Of a stretch of 6,139 nt of DNA, positions 1 to 5,402 are shown piece by piece. The translations under genes and the position numbers were made by a program. Position 1 is the stretch's first letter, and each line of letters starts with the position of its first letter. Below the pieces are notes generated by a model. The model was not told the origin of the DNA, searched no databases, and was given only the letters and a program-made list of their open reading frames with translations. This DNA is from Bacteroidia bacterium (lineage in GTDB: Bacteria > Bacteroidota > Bacteroidia > Cytophagales > Cyclobacteriaceae): positions 1 through 6,139 of the forward strand of contig JANXRR010000614.1 of the NCBI GenBank assembly GCA_025356795.1, given 5' to 3'.

Positions 1-113
1 TTCTCTTGTTGAAGTTTGCCCAGGCTCTTGAAGAACATGGAAAAGTAGAAATGTTTCCTAAACTGGAAGGAAAAAGGATGTTTATGATGTTGGCTGCCAA
101 GCCTAAAAAATAG
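1..113 (+). CDS. infC: Translation initiation factor IF-3, C-terminal end (partial)
   Basis: This is the 3' end of a gene entering from the left edge. The reading frame begins at base 3 and ends in TAG at 111-113, giving 36 residues. The stretch GKVEMFPKLEGKRMFMML matches the end of the IF-3 C-terminal domain, where a conserved proline and a Gly-Arg/Lys-x-Met pattern precede a short lysine-rich tail; here the protein ends AAKPKK. IF-3 binds the 30S subunit and controls the fidelity of start-codon selection. The call is strongly supported by the genes that follow, L35 and L20, because infC-rpmI-rplT is one of the most conserved bacterial gene orders. The next gene starts 31 bases downstream, with no terminator between, so co-transcription is expected. 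The N-terminal domain and the start, often an AUU-type codon in other bacteria, lie outside the window. Confidence 0.93.
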   Translation, partial: LLLKFAQALEEHGKVEMFPKLEGKRMFMMLAAKPKK

Positions 114-144
114 TGTAAAGCAAATAAGTATAACAATTAAATAG

Positions 145-345
145 ATGCCTAAATTAAAGACCAAGTCAGGAGCGAAAAAGAGATTTAAAGTGACCGGAAG
201 CGGAAAAATTAAACGCAAAAAGGCTTTTAAAAATCACATCCTAACTAAAAAGGGAACAAAGCAAAAGAGAAGATTGAGCACTAAAACCACCGTTAAAAAG
301 GTTGACGAAGGTAATATTAAGCCAATGCTTCCCTATTTGTTTTAA
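145..345 (+). CDS. rpmI: 50S ribosomal protein L35 (bL35)
   Basis: A complete 66-residue, strongly basic protein of the usual L35 length (about 64-66). The N-terminus [20 protein letters not shown] and the following lysine-rich [13 protein letters not shown] segment are diagnostic of bL35, as is the LPY near the C-terminus. L35 is a small component of the large ribosomal subunit. An in-frame TAG lies directly before the ATG, so no earlier start is possible. There is no Shine-Dalgarno sequence; the upstream bases are A/T only, as is normal in Bacteroidota. The gene sits between infC (31-base gap) and rplT (92-base gap). That second gap is long for this operon and is described as a separate feature. 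Confidence 0.97.
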   Translation: MPKLKTKSGAKKRFKVTGSGKIKRKKAFKNHILTKKGTKQKRRLSTKTTVKKVDEGNIKPMLPYLF

Positions 346-352
346 CTAAGTT

Positions 353-370
353 TGATTGCGAAAACAATCA
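353..370 (+). promoter_or_regulatory. Intercistronic hairpin between rpmI and rplT
   Basis: TGATTG (353-358) and CAATCA (365-370) form a perfect 6-bp stem around the loop CGAAAA. It lies just after the rpmI stop codon, inside the 92-base gap before rplT. No T-run follows, so it is not an intrinsic terminator. L20 represses its own operon in E. coli and B. subtilis by binding an mRNA structure that mimics its 23S rRNA site, so a structured leader here would make sense. The fold could equally be a processing or stability element, or chance. I cannot show similarity to the rRNA site by eye. Confidence 0.3.
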
Positions 371-437
371 GTATGTTTAACCGGTAACTGGCAACTAAGA
401 CTCTAACCATGAGCGCCATAGCCAAAATTTAAAATTT

Positions 438-782
438 ATGCCACGTTCAGTAAACAATGTTGCCTCAAGGATGAGGCGAAAAAGGATTCTAGAATTTGCC
501 AAAGGTTTCTTTGGTCGTAAGAAAAATGTATGGACTGTAGCAAAAAACGCCATCGAGAAAGGTTGGGTCTATGCTTATAGAGATAGAAAGGCCAAGAAAA
601 GAGACTTCCGCGCTTTGTGGATCCAAAGGATTAATGCAGGCGCAAGGCTTCACGGAATGTCATACTCTGAATTTATGGGTAAAGTAAAAAAGAACAACAT
701 AGGCTTAAATCGCAAAGTGTTGGCAGATTTAGCTATGAATTATCCTTCAGCTTTTGAAGCAGTAGTGAAAAAATTGAATTAA
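438..782 (+). CDS. rplT: 50S ribosomal protein L20 (bL20)
   Basis: A complete 114-residue protein, within the normal L20 length. Diagnostic blocks are [11 protein letters not shown] at the N-terminus, [20 protein letters not shown] at about residues 13-32, the [20 protein letters not shown] block (about 46-65) and [10 protein letters not shown] (about 90-99). The N-terminal basic extension threads into 23S rRNA and is needed early in 50S assembly; the C-terminal globular half is the part that autoregulates the operon in other bacteria. The start is at the conserved MPRS with only A/T-rich sequence upstream, so initiation is not SD-led. A strong terminator begins 19 bases after the stop, making this the last gene of the infC-rpmI-rplT unit. 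Confidence 0.97.
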   Translation: MPRSVNNVASRMRRKRILEFAKGFFGRKKNVWTVAKNAIEKGWVYAYRDRKAKKRDFRALWIQRINAGARLHGMSYSEFMGKVKKNNIGLNRKVLADLAMNYPSAFEAVVKKLN

Positions 783-800
783 TATTTCAGTAATTTTTTT

Positions 801-825
801 AAAGGGGCGTTATGCCCCTTTTTTG
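801..825 (+). terminator. Intrinsic terminator of the infC-rpmI-rplT operon
   Basis: AAAGGGGC (801-808) pairs with GCCCCTTT (814-821) around the 5-base loop GTTAT, and a run of T follows through 824. This 8-bp stem with a GC-rich core and a T tail, 19 bases past the rplT stop, is a textbook Rho-independent terminator on the plus strand. Confidence 0.93.
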
Positions 826-846
826 TTTAAGGTCAATCATATCTAG

Positions 847-1032
847 ATGCGTCAATCAAAAAAAATATTTTTTGGGTTTGTTATTCTTTTCGTTTGCTTG
901 ATTGGCTATCTATGCTTTGATGTTAGTAGAAGAACAACGTTTCCAAGGGCAAAGCCAAAATTGCAAAAACAACTGAAAAAACAGTTTTTAAAAACCGACT
1001 TAATAAAAGGAAACCCTACAAATCCTAAATGA
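847..1032 (+). CDS. Small single-pass membrane protein, unknown function
   Basis: A 61-residue ORF. A TAG stands directly before its ATG, which fixes the earliest possible start. The protein has a short basic N-terminus (MRQSKK), one hydrophobic helix at about residues 8-24 (FFGFVILFVCLIGYLCF), then a strongly basic tail with DVSRRTTFP (25-33) and KLQKQLKKQ (38-46). The helix has no lipobox and no clear cleavage site, so I read it as a transmembrane anchor. By the positive-inside rule the topology is ambiguous, since both flanks are positively charged. The SRRTTFP motif after the helix reminds me of small uncharacterised Cytophagales membrane proteins, but this is an impression, not a search result. 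It starts 22 bases after the rplT terminator, so it needs its own promoter or read-through. The clear helix-plus-tail layout argues for real coding, although the ORF is short. Confidence 0.62.
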   Translation: MRQSKKIFFGFVILFVCLIGYLCFDVSRRTTFPRAKPKLQKQLKKQFLKTDLIKGNPTNPK

Positions 1033-1076
1033 AGTTTTCACTTCAACGGCAAATTATTCCTTTTAACTTTCAATAA

Positions 1077-1197
1077 CTTGAAATTGTCGGAGAGCCATTG
1101 GCCAATCTCGTCCTACCCATTATCTTAGAGTCAGATTAAAGCCAACTATAGACAGGATTATCCCCCGGGGTCAAGGACTTTGGGGGATTTTCTTTTT
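1077..1197 (+). ncRNA. Candidate small RNA, possibly 6S-like, ending in a terminator
   Basis: This non-coding stretch ends in a strong terminator (1160-1197) that lies about 128 bases past the previous stop codon. A rod-like fold can be drawn: TTGTC (1084-1088) with GACAG (1151-1155, one T-G pair), a 9/5-base internal bubble, TTGGC (1098-1102) with GCCAA (1141-1145), AATCT (1104-1108) with AGATT (1133-1137), and a 24-base apical loop. TAACTTTC at 1064-1071 resembles the Bacteroidota -7 element TAnnTTTG and would place a transcript start near 1077; no clear -33 TTG was found. Stems flanking an open bubble are the hallmark of 6S RNA, which binds housekeeping RNA polymerase. The Bacteroidales-1 RNA motif is known to lie often downstream of the L20 gene. 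The stems are short, and an alternative hairpin (GAGAGCC with GGC...TCTC, 1091-1109) competes. The region could simply be the 3' UTR of the 61-residue gene. Confidence 0.35.
1160..1197 (+). terminator. Intrinsic terminator before the lipoprotein gene
   Basis: ATCCCCC (1160-1166) pairs with GGGGGAT (1182-1188). The stem can continue inward as GGGGTC (1167-1172) with GACTTT (1176-1181), using three G-U pairs and leaving a 3-base loop, for 13 continuous pairs. The tail TTTCTTTTT (1189-1197) follows. The polarity fits the plus strand only, because there is no T-run on the other side. It ends either the 61-residue gene's transcript or the candidate small RNA, and separates both from the gene at 1271. 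Confidence 0.9.
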
Positions 1198-1270
1198 CAA
1201 GCTATTCCAGCCTAACGTCATATCTTGTCTATCTTTAAATTCAGAACTTTTTTTCCTATTTTTACAAAGT

Positions 1271-2080
1271 ATGAAAATTACTTTGTCCTTATTTTGGTTC
1301 GTTTCGTTTTCTATTCTTTTCTCATGTACCTATCGAGATATACCTCGAATTGTTGACTGTAATATTTCTGATTTAAAAATCTTGACCAACTCCAAGTCTG
1401 ATCCAACGGGATGCAGCACCACTGATGGTATGATTACTGTTACGGCTGTTGGTGGTTCTCAACCTTATTCTTATTCCTTGAGCAGTACATCTTTTCAAGT
1501 GAGTAATGTATTCAATAATTTGGGATCAGGTTCTTACAGTATTTTAGTAAAAGATGCCAATTTATGCGAGCGTTCAATCACTGTAACGTTAGCCTCCATT
1601 AACAGCACCTTAGATGCCACAATTAAGGCCACAGTTGATACCGGTTGTTTAGCCCATAATGGATCACTTAAAGTTACAGCTTCTGAAGGTTCTACTCCCT
1701 ATCAATATCAATTAAACAAGAATGGGTTTGGAAGTGCATCCACTTTTTTGAATTTATCGGCTGGATCTTACAGTGTTTCCGTTAAAGATAGCAAGGGGTG
1801 TATTAAAACCATTAGTGCTTCTGTTAATGTAGGAGAAAGCTCCGTAAGTTACGCAAATGATATTGCACCATTATTGACTACTTATTGTACCCTTCCAAGT
1901 TGCCATTCAGTTGGCACTGGCCGAGATTGGACCACGTATGATAATGTTAAAGCCAATGCGACAAATATTAAAGCACGCACAGGCAATCGCAGCATGCCTC
2001 AACAGGGATCTCCTGCATTAACCCAAAACCAAATTGATGTAATTGCTTGTTGGGTAAATAGTGGATCGTTAAATAATTAA
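1271..2080 (+). CDS. Lipoprotein with two SprB-like repeats and a c-type haem domain
   Basis: A 269-residue exported protein. Residues 1-18 are a signal peptide ending in the lipobox ILFSC, with C19 as the lipidated cysteine. Two SprB-type repeats follow (about 37-107 and 116-184). Each has an early cysteine (C48, C126), a GGSQPYSYSL or EGSTPYQYQL strand, and a closing GSYS-V-VKD---C segment (C99, C177). SprB repeats are beta-rich modules of Bacteroidota surface proteins. The C-terminal part (about 191-269) looks like a small monohaem cytochrome domain: DIAPLLTTYC, the attachment motif CTLPSCH (C206, C211, H212), the candidate distal ligand M242 in RSMP, and a closing ALTQNQIDVIACWVNSG helix. 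The motif is CX4CH, not the usual CX2CH. The repeats may act as spacers holding the haem away from the membrane. It is first in a cluster with the YceI-like and barrel genes, the next starting 11 bases downstream. An electron-transfer role is inferred; the partner is unknown. Confidence 0.85.
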   Translation: MKITLSLFWFVSFSILFSCTYRDIPRIVDCNISDLKILTNSKSDPTGCSTTDGMITVTAVGGSQPYSYSLSSTSFQVSNVFNNLGSGSYSILVKDANLCERSITVTLASINSTLDATIKATVDTGCLAHNGSLKVTASEGSTPYQYQLNKNGFGSASTFLNLSAGSYSVSVKDSKGCIKTISASVNVGESSVSYANDIAPLLTTYCTLPSCHSVGTGRDWTTYDNVKANATNIKARTGNRSMPQQGSPALTQNQIDVIACWVNSGSLNN

Positions 2081-2091
2081 AAACCAAACTG

Positions 2092-2625
2092 ATGAAAATA
2101 ACTCTTATTTTTTTGATTTTATTTTTAACAAACCAAGTTTGGAGCCAAAAATATAGTGTTGAAAAATCTTCTATTATGTTTTTTTCAAAAACACCTGTCG
2201 AAGATATTGATGCTACAAATACTAATGTAAGTAGCCTTTTCAACCCAACAACGGGCGATATTGTTTTTTCGATGATGATGAAAGAGTTTGAATTCAAGAA
2301 ATCGCTTATGAAAGAACATTTTAATGAGAAATACATTGAGAGCGAAAAATTCCCCAAGTCAACTTTTCAAGGGAAGATTACGAACTACTCTATTGATAAC
2401 AGAGGCGAGCAGCAGGTGAAAGCAGTGGGAAAACTAACCATTCATGGAGTTACTAGGGATATTGAAGCCCCTGGTGTTATCGAGTTTGTAAATGGCAGGG
2501 CAATTGCCAAATCAAAATTTGTAGTGGCTTTGAAAGATTATGATATTAAAATCCCTCAGATTTTGTGGAAAAACATTGCTGAGTCAATTGAAGTAAACCT
2601 GGAAATCACTTACAAACCGCTTTAA
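2092..2625 (+). CDS. YceI-family periplasmic protein
   Basis: A 177-residue protein, a normal size for the YceI family. Residues 1-18 are a signal peptide, with likely cleavage before QKYSV. The mature part has the YceI lipocalin-like pattern: an opening strand with KSSIMFFSKTPVEDIDATN, the MKEFEFKKSLMKEHFNEKY segment (about 63-81), ESEKFPKSTFQGKI (about 84-97), then GKLTIHGVTRDIEAPG (about 113-128) and a closing strand VNLEITYKP. The FP--TF-G and LTIHGVT motifs are the best family markers. YceI proteins form a beta-barrel that binds long polyisoprenoid chains such as ubiquinone-type tails; the ligand here is unknown. With no lipobox, it should be soluble in the periplasm. It lies between a haem lipoprotein and an outer-membrane barrel, with gaps of 11 and 4 bases and no terminator, which implies one transcript and possibly a shared role in envelope redox or lipid handling. 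Confidence 0.9.
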   Translation: MKITLIFLILFLTNQVWSQKYSVEKSSIMFFSKTPVEDIDATNTNVSSLFNPTTGDIVFSMMMKEFEFKKSLMKEHFNEKYIESEKFPKSTFQGKITNYSIDNRGEQQVKAVGKLTIHGVTRDIEAPGVIEFVNGRAIAKSKFVVALKDYDIKIPQILWKNIAESIEVNLEITYKPL

Positions 2626-2629
2626 TTCT

Positions 2630-3511
2630 ATGATTTTGCGATTTACCATTTTACTTGTGTTACTCCCATCATACCTATTCGCTCAAGATGATCTAATGAA
2701 GGAAATGATGGCGAATGAAAAGCCAGAAACAGATTATGCCGCAGCCACATTTAAAGGTAGCAGAATTATTAATGGGCAGTCTGTTGAAACGAGAGGTAAA
2801 GGGCAGTTAGAATTTATTTTTGCTCATCGGTTTGGCCCCATGAGCGGAGGTGCATATCAACTCTTTGGTCTAGATCAGGCTTACGTGCGACTGGGATTGG
2901 AATACGGCCTCACCGATAATCTAGGAGTTGGCTTTGGACGAAATTCCTATGATAAGACAATGGATGGATATCTCCGGTATAAAATTATCAGGCAAAGTTC
3001 AGGAGCAATTAATTTTCCAGTTACTATTACTGCTTTTGGAAGTGGGGCTGTTAGAACGTCTCCACAGACTCAAGATGCAGGCTATGCAATTGAATTAGTA
3101 GATAGAATGGCTTACACGGGGCAACTCCTGATAGCTAGAAAATTTTCACCAAAGTTTTCTATGCAACTGATGCCTACTATTGTTCATAAAAACAGGGTGG
3201 ATAAAACCATTGAAACGAACGATGTGTTTGCTTTAGGTTTTGCAGGACGCATAAAAGTTTCAAGGAGTATTGCCTTAACATCCGAATATTATCATCGATT
3301 CAATGTAGGAAGCACCAATCCTTATTATAATGCTGTTGGCATAGGCATTGATATTGAAACGGGTGGTCACGTGTTTCAACTCATTATCACCAATACGAGG
3401 GGCCTCACCGAAAGAGCCTTTATTACCGAAACCCAAGGTGATGTGAGGAATGGCGACTTTAGTTTAGGCTTTAACGTTACCAGGGCCTTTCAAGTGAAAA
3501 AGCATAACTAA
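2630..3511 (+). CDS. DUF5777-like outer-membrane beta-barrel protein
   Basis: A 293-residue protein with a signal peptide at 1-18 (cleavage LFA before QDDLM). The mature protein is a run of short alternating strands separated by polar turns. Examples are GQLEFIFAHRFGP, LGLEYGLTDNLGVGFGRN, FSMQLMPTIVH and SIALTSEYYHRF, a pattern typical of a small outer-membrane barrel. The C-terminal block is the strongest family marker: GGHVFQLIITNT, then ERAFITETQGD, then GDFSLGFNVTRAF, which matches what I recall of the DUF5777 barrel family of Bacteroidota. The biochemical role of that family is not established. The start lies only 4 bases after the YceI-like stop, suggesting coupled translation. Members I recall tend to sit beside c-type cytochrome and YceI genes, as here, so a shared envelope function is a reasonable inference. 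The substrate, if it is a channel, cannot be told from sequence. Confidence 0.85.
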   Translation: MILRFTILLVLLPSYLFAQDDLMKEMMANEKPETDYAAATFKGSRIINGQSVETRGKGQLEFIFAHRFGPMSGGAYQLFGLDQAYVRLGLEYGLTDNLGVGFGRNSYDKTMDGYLRYKIIRQSSGAINFPVTITAFGSGAVRTSPQTQDAGYAIELVDRMAYTGQLLIARKFSPKFSMQLMPTIVHKNRVDKTIETNDVFALGFAGRIKVSRSIALTSEYYHRFNVGSTNPYYNAVGIGIDIETGGHVFQLIITNTRGLTERAFITETQGDVRNGDFSLGFNVTRAFQVKKHN

Positions 3512-3588
3512 GCCTTTTCTTTTATTAGCTGGAACACGATTATAGCAACCGCAAGTAGAAGTTCTTTTTAAGGTTCTTTCAATGATCA

Positions 3589-5334
3589 TTAATTTTTCTG
3601 TAGAGCCCAGACAGTTTCGTAATCGCCATTGGCTTTTTCTTTTGCTTTAAGCTCTTGCAACCCCTTTCTAAAAACAGTTAATAGATCAGCTTCACGCACA
3701 ATTGCTTCCAGTTGCTGCATGGTAATGTCTTTTTTGATTGCAACGCCTGTGCTACTTTTAATAGTACCCGAGCAATATTTTGTATTTGTAATCTCACCAT
3801 TGGCTTTACCAACAATTTCAAATGCGAATTTTGGGATCATTAAAATAGATTCATCAGCGCCTTCTGAGATTTCCAAATCTATCGTCAATGTGATTAGTGC
3901 ATCTGCATCTGTTTCTCTCATAATCCGTTGGTTCACCCCATTTGTTCCAAAACCATCGCCCATTGGCATAAAGGCCGATAGCACTTTGGTATTTCTGAAA
4001 GATCGGGCAAAGGCAACCTTTGTATTGGCATCATCTTTAGCAAAGGCTGTTGTAAATTTATATGCATCACTCTGGGTTATCTTATCCACTGGTATAATAC
4101 TCGCATTAAATTCACTTTCTACCACTGCCATAAATTGAGGATATAATTTCTCTAATAGGGCATCCCATACTTCGTTTGGCTGTTGTGGGAATTCCAATGT
4201 GGTTATTGTGGTCTTAGTATTTGAGGTGGTTTGTTGTGTGTTTCCAATATTAATCGTGCTTGTAGATGTGCTTGTTTCTACTGATTCATGAAAAGTAGTT
4301 CCACGAATTGAAAAGGACATGGCACCTATCTTTTTTAAAAGCCCAAACGGTCGACTTAAAAATGCATTTGGTTTAAAGAACTGGTAATCCATATTCTTGT
4401 CTGTGGCTTTAACCTGTAGACCGATATTTAAATTGGGTTCTACTTTTACTGTTACAAATTTTCCATCGCTGAACGAACTAGTATATTGCACAGATGGGAA
4501 ACTTCCAGAGGTGGCCGTTGCATTTTCTACACTCGATAATTCTACCGCTAAAAAACTGTTTTTATAATTGTATACGCCATTTCCTCCAGGCGTAATACCT
4601 ATATTTCTAAAAGCTGCCGAGGGAATGGAAAGCGTTGAACCTGAATGAATAAAGCAAACATCGTAAATACTTTTAATGCTTAGTTGATTGATGGCTAAAC
4701 TTACCTTCAACAACGCATTGCCCAAATTTGCCGCACCCTCAAGTTCTATTATCACATCTTTGGTAAGATCGAGTGAAACATTATCTTTTTGGCCGTTGAT
4801 TGAAATTACTTTGATAGGTTTAGAAGCCGGAGCTATAGTAAAATTGGATTTTTGACCTGTCGATGTTGTGATTTCTATTTTCCTAGGTGAGGCATTTGCT
4901 GCGGAGATAAAACTGTACAGGCCTGCCGTTGTATATTCCATAGGGCTTCCATCAAGAGTTACCGTGCCATCAATTTTGTAAAAACCCGGTTCATTCTTTT
5001 TTGTGAACATAATAAATACCTGATCCCCCCCCGTTTTCCAACCTCCAAAAAACGATTGTGAGATTGTCCCCAACTCAATTGGATACAAATTGCTTCCAAT
5101 GCCAACTGTAGGTAAAAGATCGTTTAAAGTAGCTGTAGAGACTGTATTTGCGCCTCCCGCTTTTTTTGCGATTTTAGAAACGAGTTTGCTGAAAAGTTTA
5201 TTTTGCGAATGCCCTGAGTTAGCAAACATCACTAAAGCAATTACAAATGCTAGTTGTTTTAAGTTATTACGCCAAAAGCTTCTAGGTGTAAGTAATGGGT
5301 TCTTAGTGTTTTTCATAGGTTTGGAGTTATGCAT
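3589..5334 (-). CDS. Large secreted protein of unknown function
   Basis: A 581-residue protein I do not recognise. A stop codon stands directly before the first ATG, so M1 is the earliest start; M7 (MKNTKNP, starting at 5316) is an equally good choice and gives a shorter signal peptide. The hydrophobic core lies at about 27-39, with likely cleavage after SGHS (40-43). An amphipathic, lysine-rich segment follows (about 46-59, LFSKLVSKIAKK). Residues 75-345 look like beta-rich domains. A Ser/Thr-rich linker at about 351-380 leads to a mixed alpha/beta C-terminal domain (about 385-575) with NEVWDALLEKLYPQF, an AKDDANTKVAFARSF helix and ADALITLTIDLEI. That last arrangement loosely recalls lipoprotein-like domains of the CsgG type, but I cannot support homology. 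There is no lipobox, no membrane helix beyond the signal, and no recognisable type IX secretion C-terminal domain. The gene converges on the barrel gene and diverges from the sensor. Its coding sequence holds an 8-G run at 5025-5032 (residues 101-104). Confidence 0.8.
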   Translation of the reverse strand: MHNSKPMKNTKNPLLTPRSFWRNNLKQLAFVIALVMFANSGHSQNKLFSKLVSKIAKKAGGANTVSTATLNDLLPTVGIGSNLYPIELGTISQSFFGGWKTGGDQVFIMFTKKNEPGFYKIDGTVTLDGSPMEYTTAGLYSFISAANASPRKIEITTSTGQKSNFTIAPASKPIKVISINGQKDNVSLDLTKDVIIELEGAANLGNALLKVSLAINQLSIKSIYDVCFIHSGSTLSIPSAAFRNIGITPGGNGVYNYKNSFLAVELSSVENATATSGSFPSVQYTSSFSDGKFVTVKVEPNLNIGLQVKATDKNMDYQFFKPNAFLSRPFGLLKKIGAMSFSIRGTTFHESVETSTSTSTINIGNTQQTTSNTKTTITTLEFPQQPNEVWDALLEKLYPQFMAVVESEFNASIIPVDKITQSDAYKFTTAFAKDDANTKVAFARSFRNTKVLSAFMPMGDGFGTNGVNQRIMRETDADALITLTIDLEISEGADESILMIPKFAFEIVGKANGEITNTKYCSGTIKSSTGVAIKKDITMQQLEAIVREADLLTVFRKGLQELKAKEKANGDYETVWALQKN

Positions 5335-5402
5335 TTAATGCGTTCCAAATTTGGTTGGGTAGATATTAACATACCATAATCCATTTGTAGTATTTTTAGA
5401 GA
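5335..5402. promoter_or_regulatory. Divergent promoter region with palindrome
   Basis: These 68 bases must hold the promoters for both the minus-strand secreted protein and the plus-strand sensor. The perfect palindrome CCAAATTTGG lies at 5345-5354. Read on the minus strand, CAAATTTG differs at one base from the Bacteroidota -7 consensus TAnnTTTG and would start a transcript close to 5339, just before the first ATG. On the plus strand, TATTTTTA (5391-5398) is a weak -7-like match very close to the sensor ATG. I could not find a convincing -33 TTG at the right distance for either, so both assignments are tentative. The palindrome could also be an operator. Confidence 0.3.

Noticed and set aside
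409..432. A seven-codon ORF (MSAIAKI) ending 5 bases before the rplT start, a possible leader peptide.
   Set aside because: An ORF this short arises easily by chance, and there is no run of regulatory codons or attenuator structure to support it.
1030..1045. Hairpin TGAAGT-TTTC-ACTTCA that begins with the stop codon of the 61-residue gene.
   Set aside because: It has a 6-bp AT-rich stem with no T-run after it, so it is not a terminator. It may stabilise the transcript end, but nothing more can be said.
1271..2080. Reading the SprB-like repeats as evidence of a gliding-motility adhesin.
   Set aside because: SprB itself is a giant protein with many repeats exported by the type IX system. This one has two repeats, a lipobox and a haem domain, and no type IX C-terminal signal is visible.
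1968..2357. A 129-codon open frame on the minus strand across the lipoprotein and YceI-like genes.
   Set aside because: It lies opposite two well-supported exported proteins, has no domain pattern, and is an antisense shadow.
3512..3588. The 77-base gap between the convergent barrel and secreted-protein genes, searched for a bidirectional terminator; AATGATCATT at 3581-3590 is palindromic.
   Set aside because: No GC-rich stem with a T-tail was found on either strand. The palindrome is AT-rich, overlaps the stop codon of the minus-strand gene, and is too weak to call.
3629..4138. A 169-codon open frame on the plus strand inside the large secreted-protein gene.
   Set aside because: It is antisense to the coherent C-terminal domain of the minus-strand protein, and its composition is that of a reverse-strand shadow.
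5090..5338. An 82-codon open frame on the plus strand opposite the signal-peptide region.
   Set aside because: It is antisense to a convincing signal peptide and mature start, with no features of its own.
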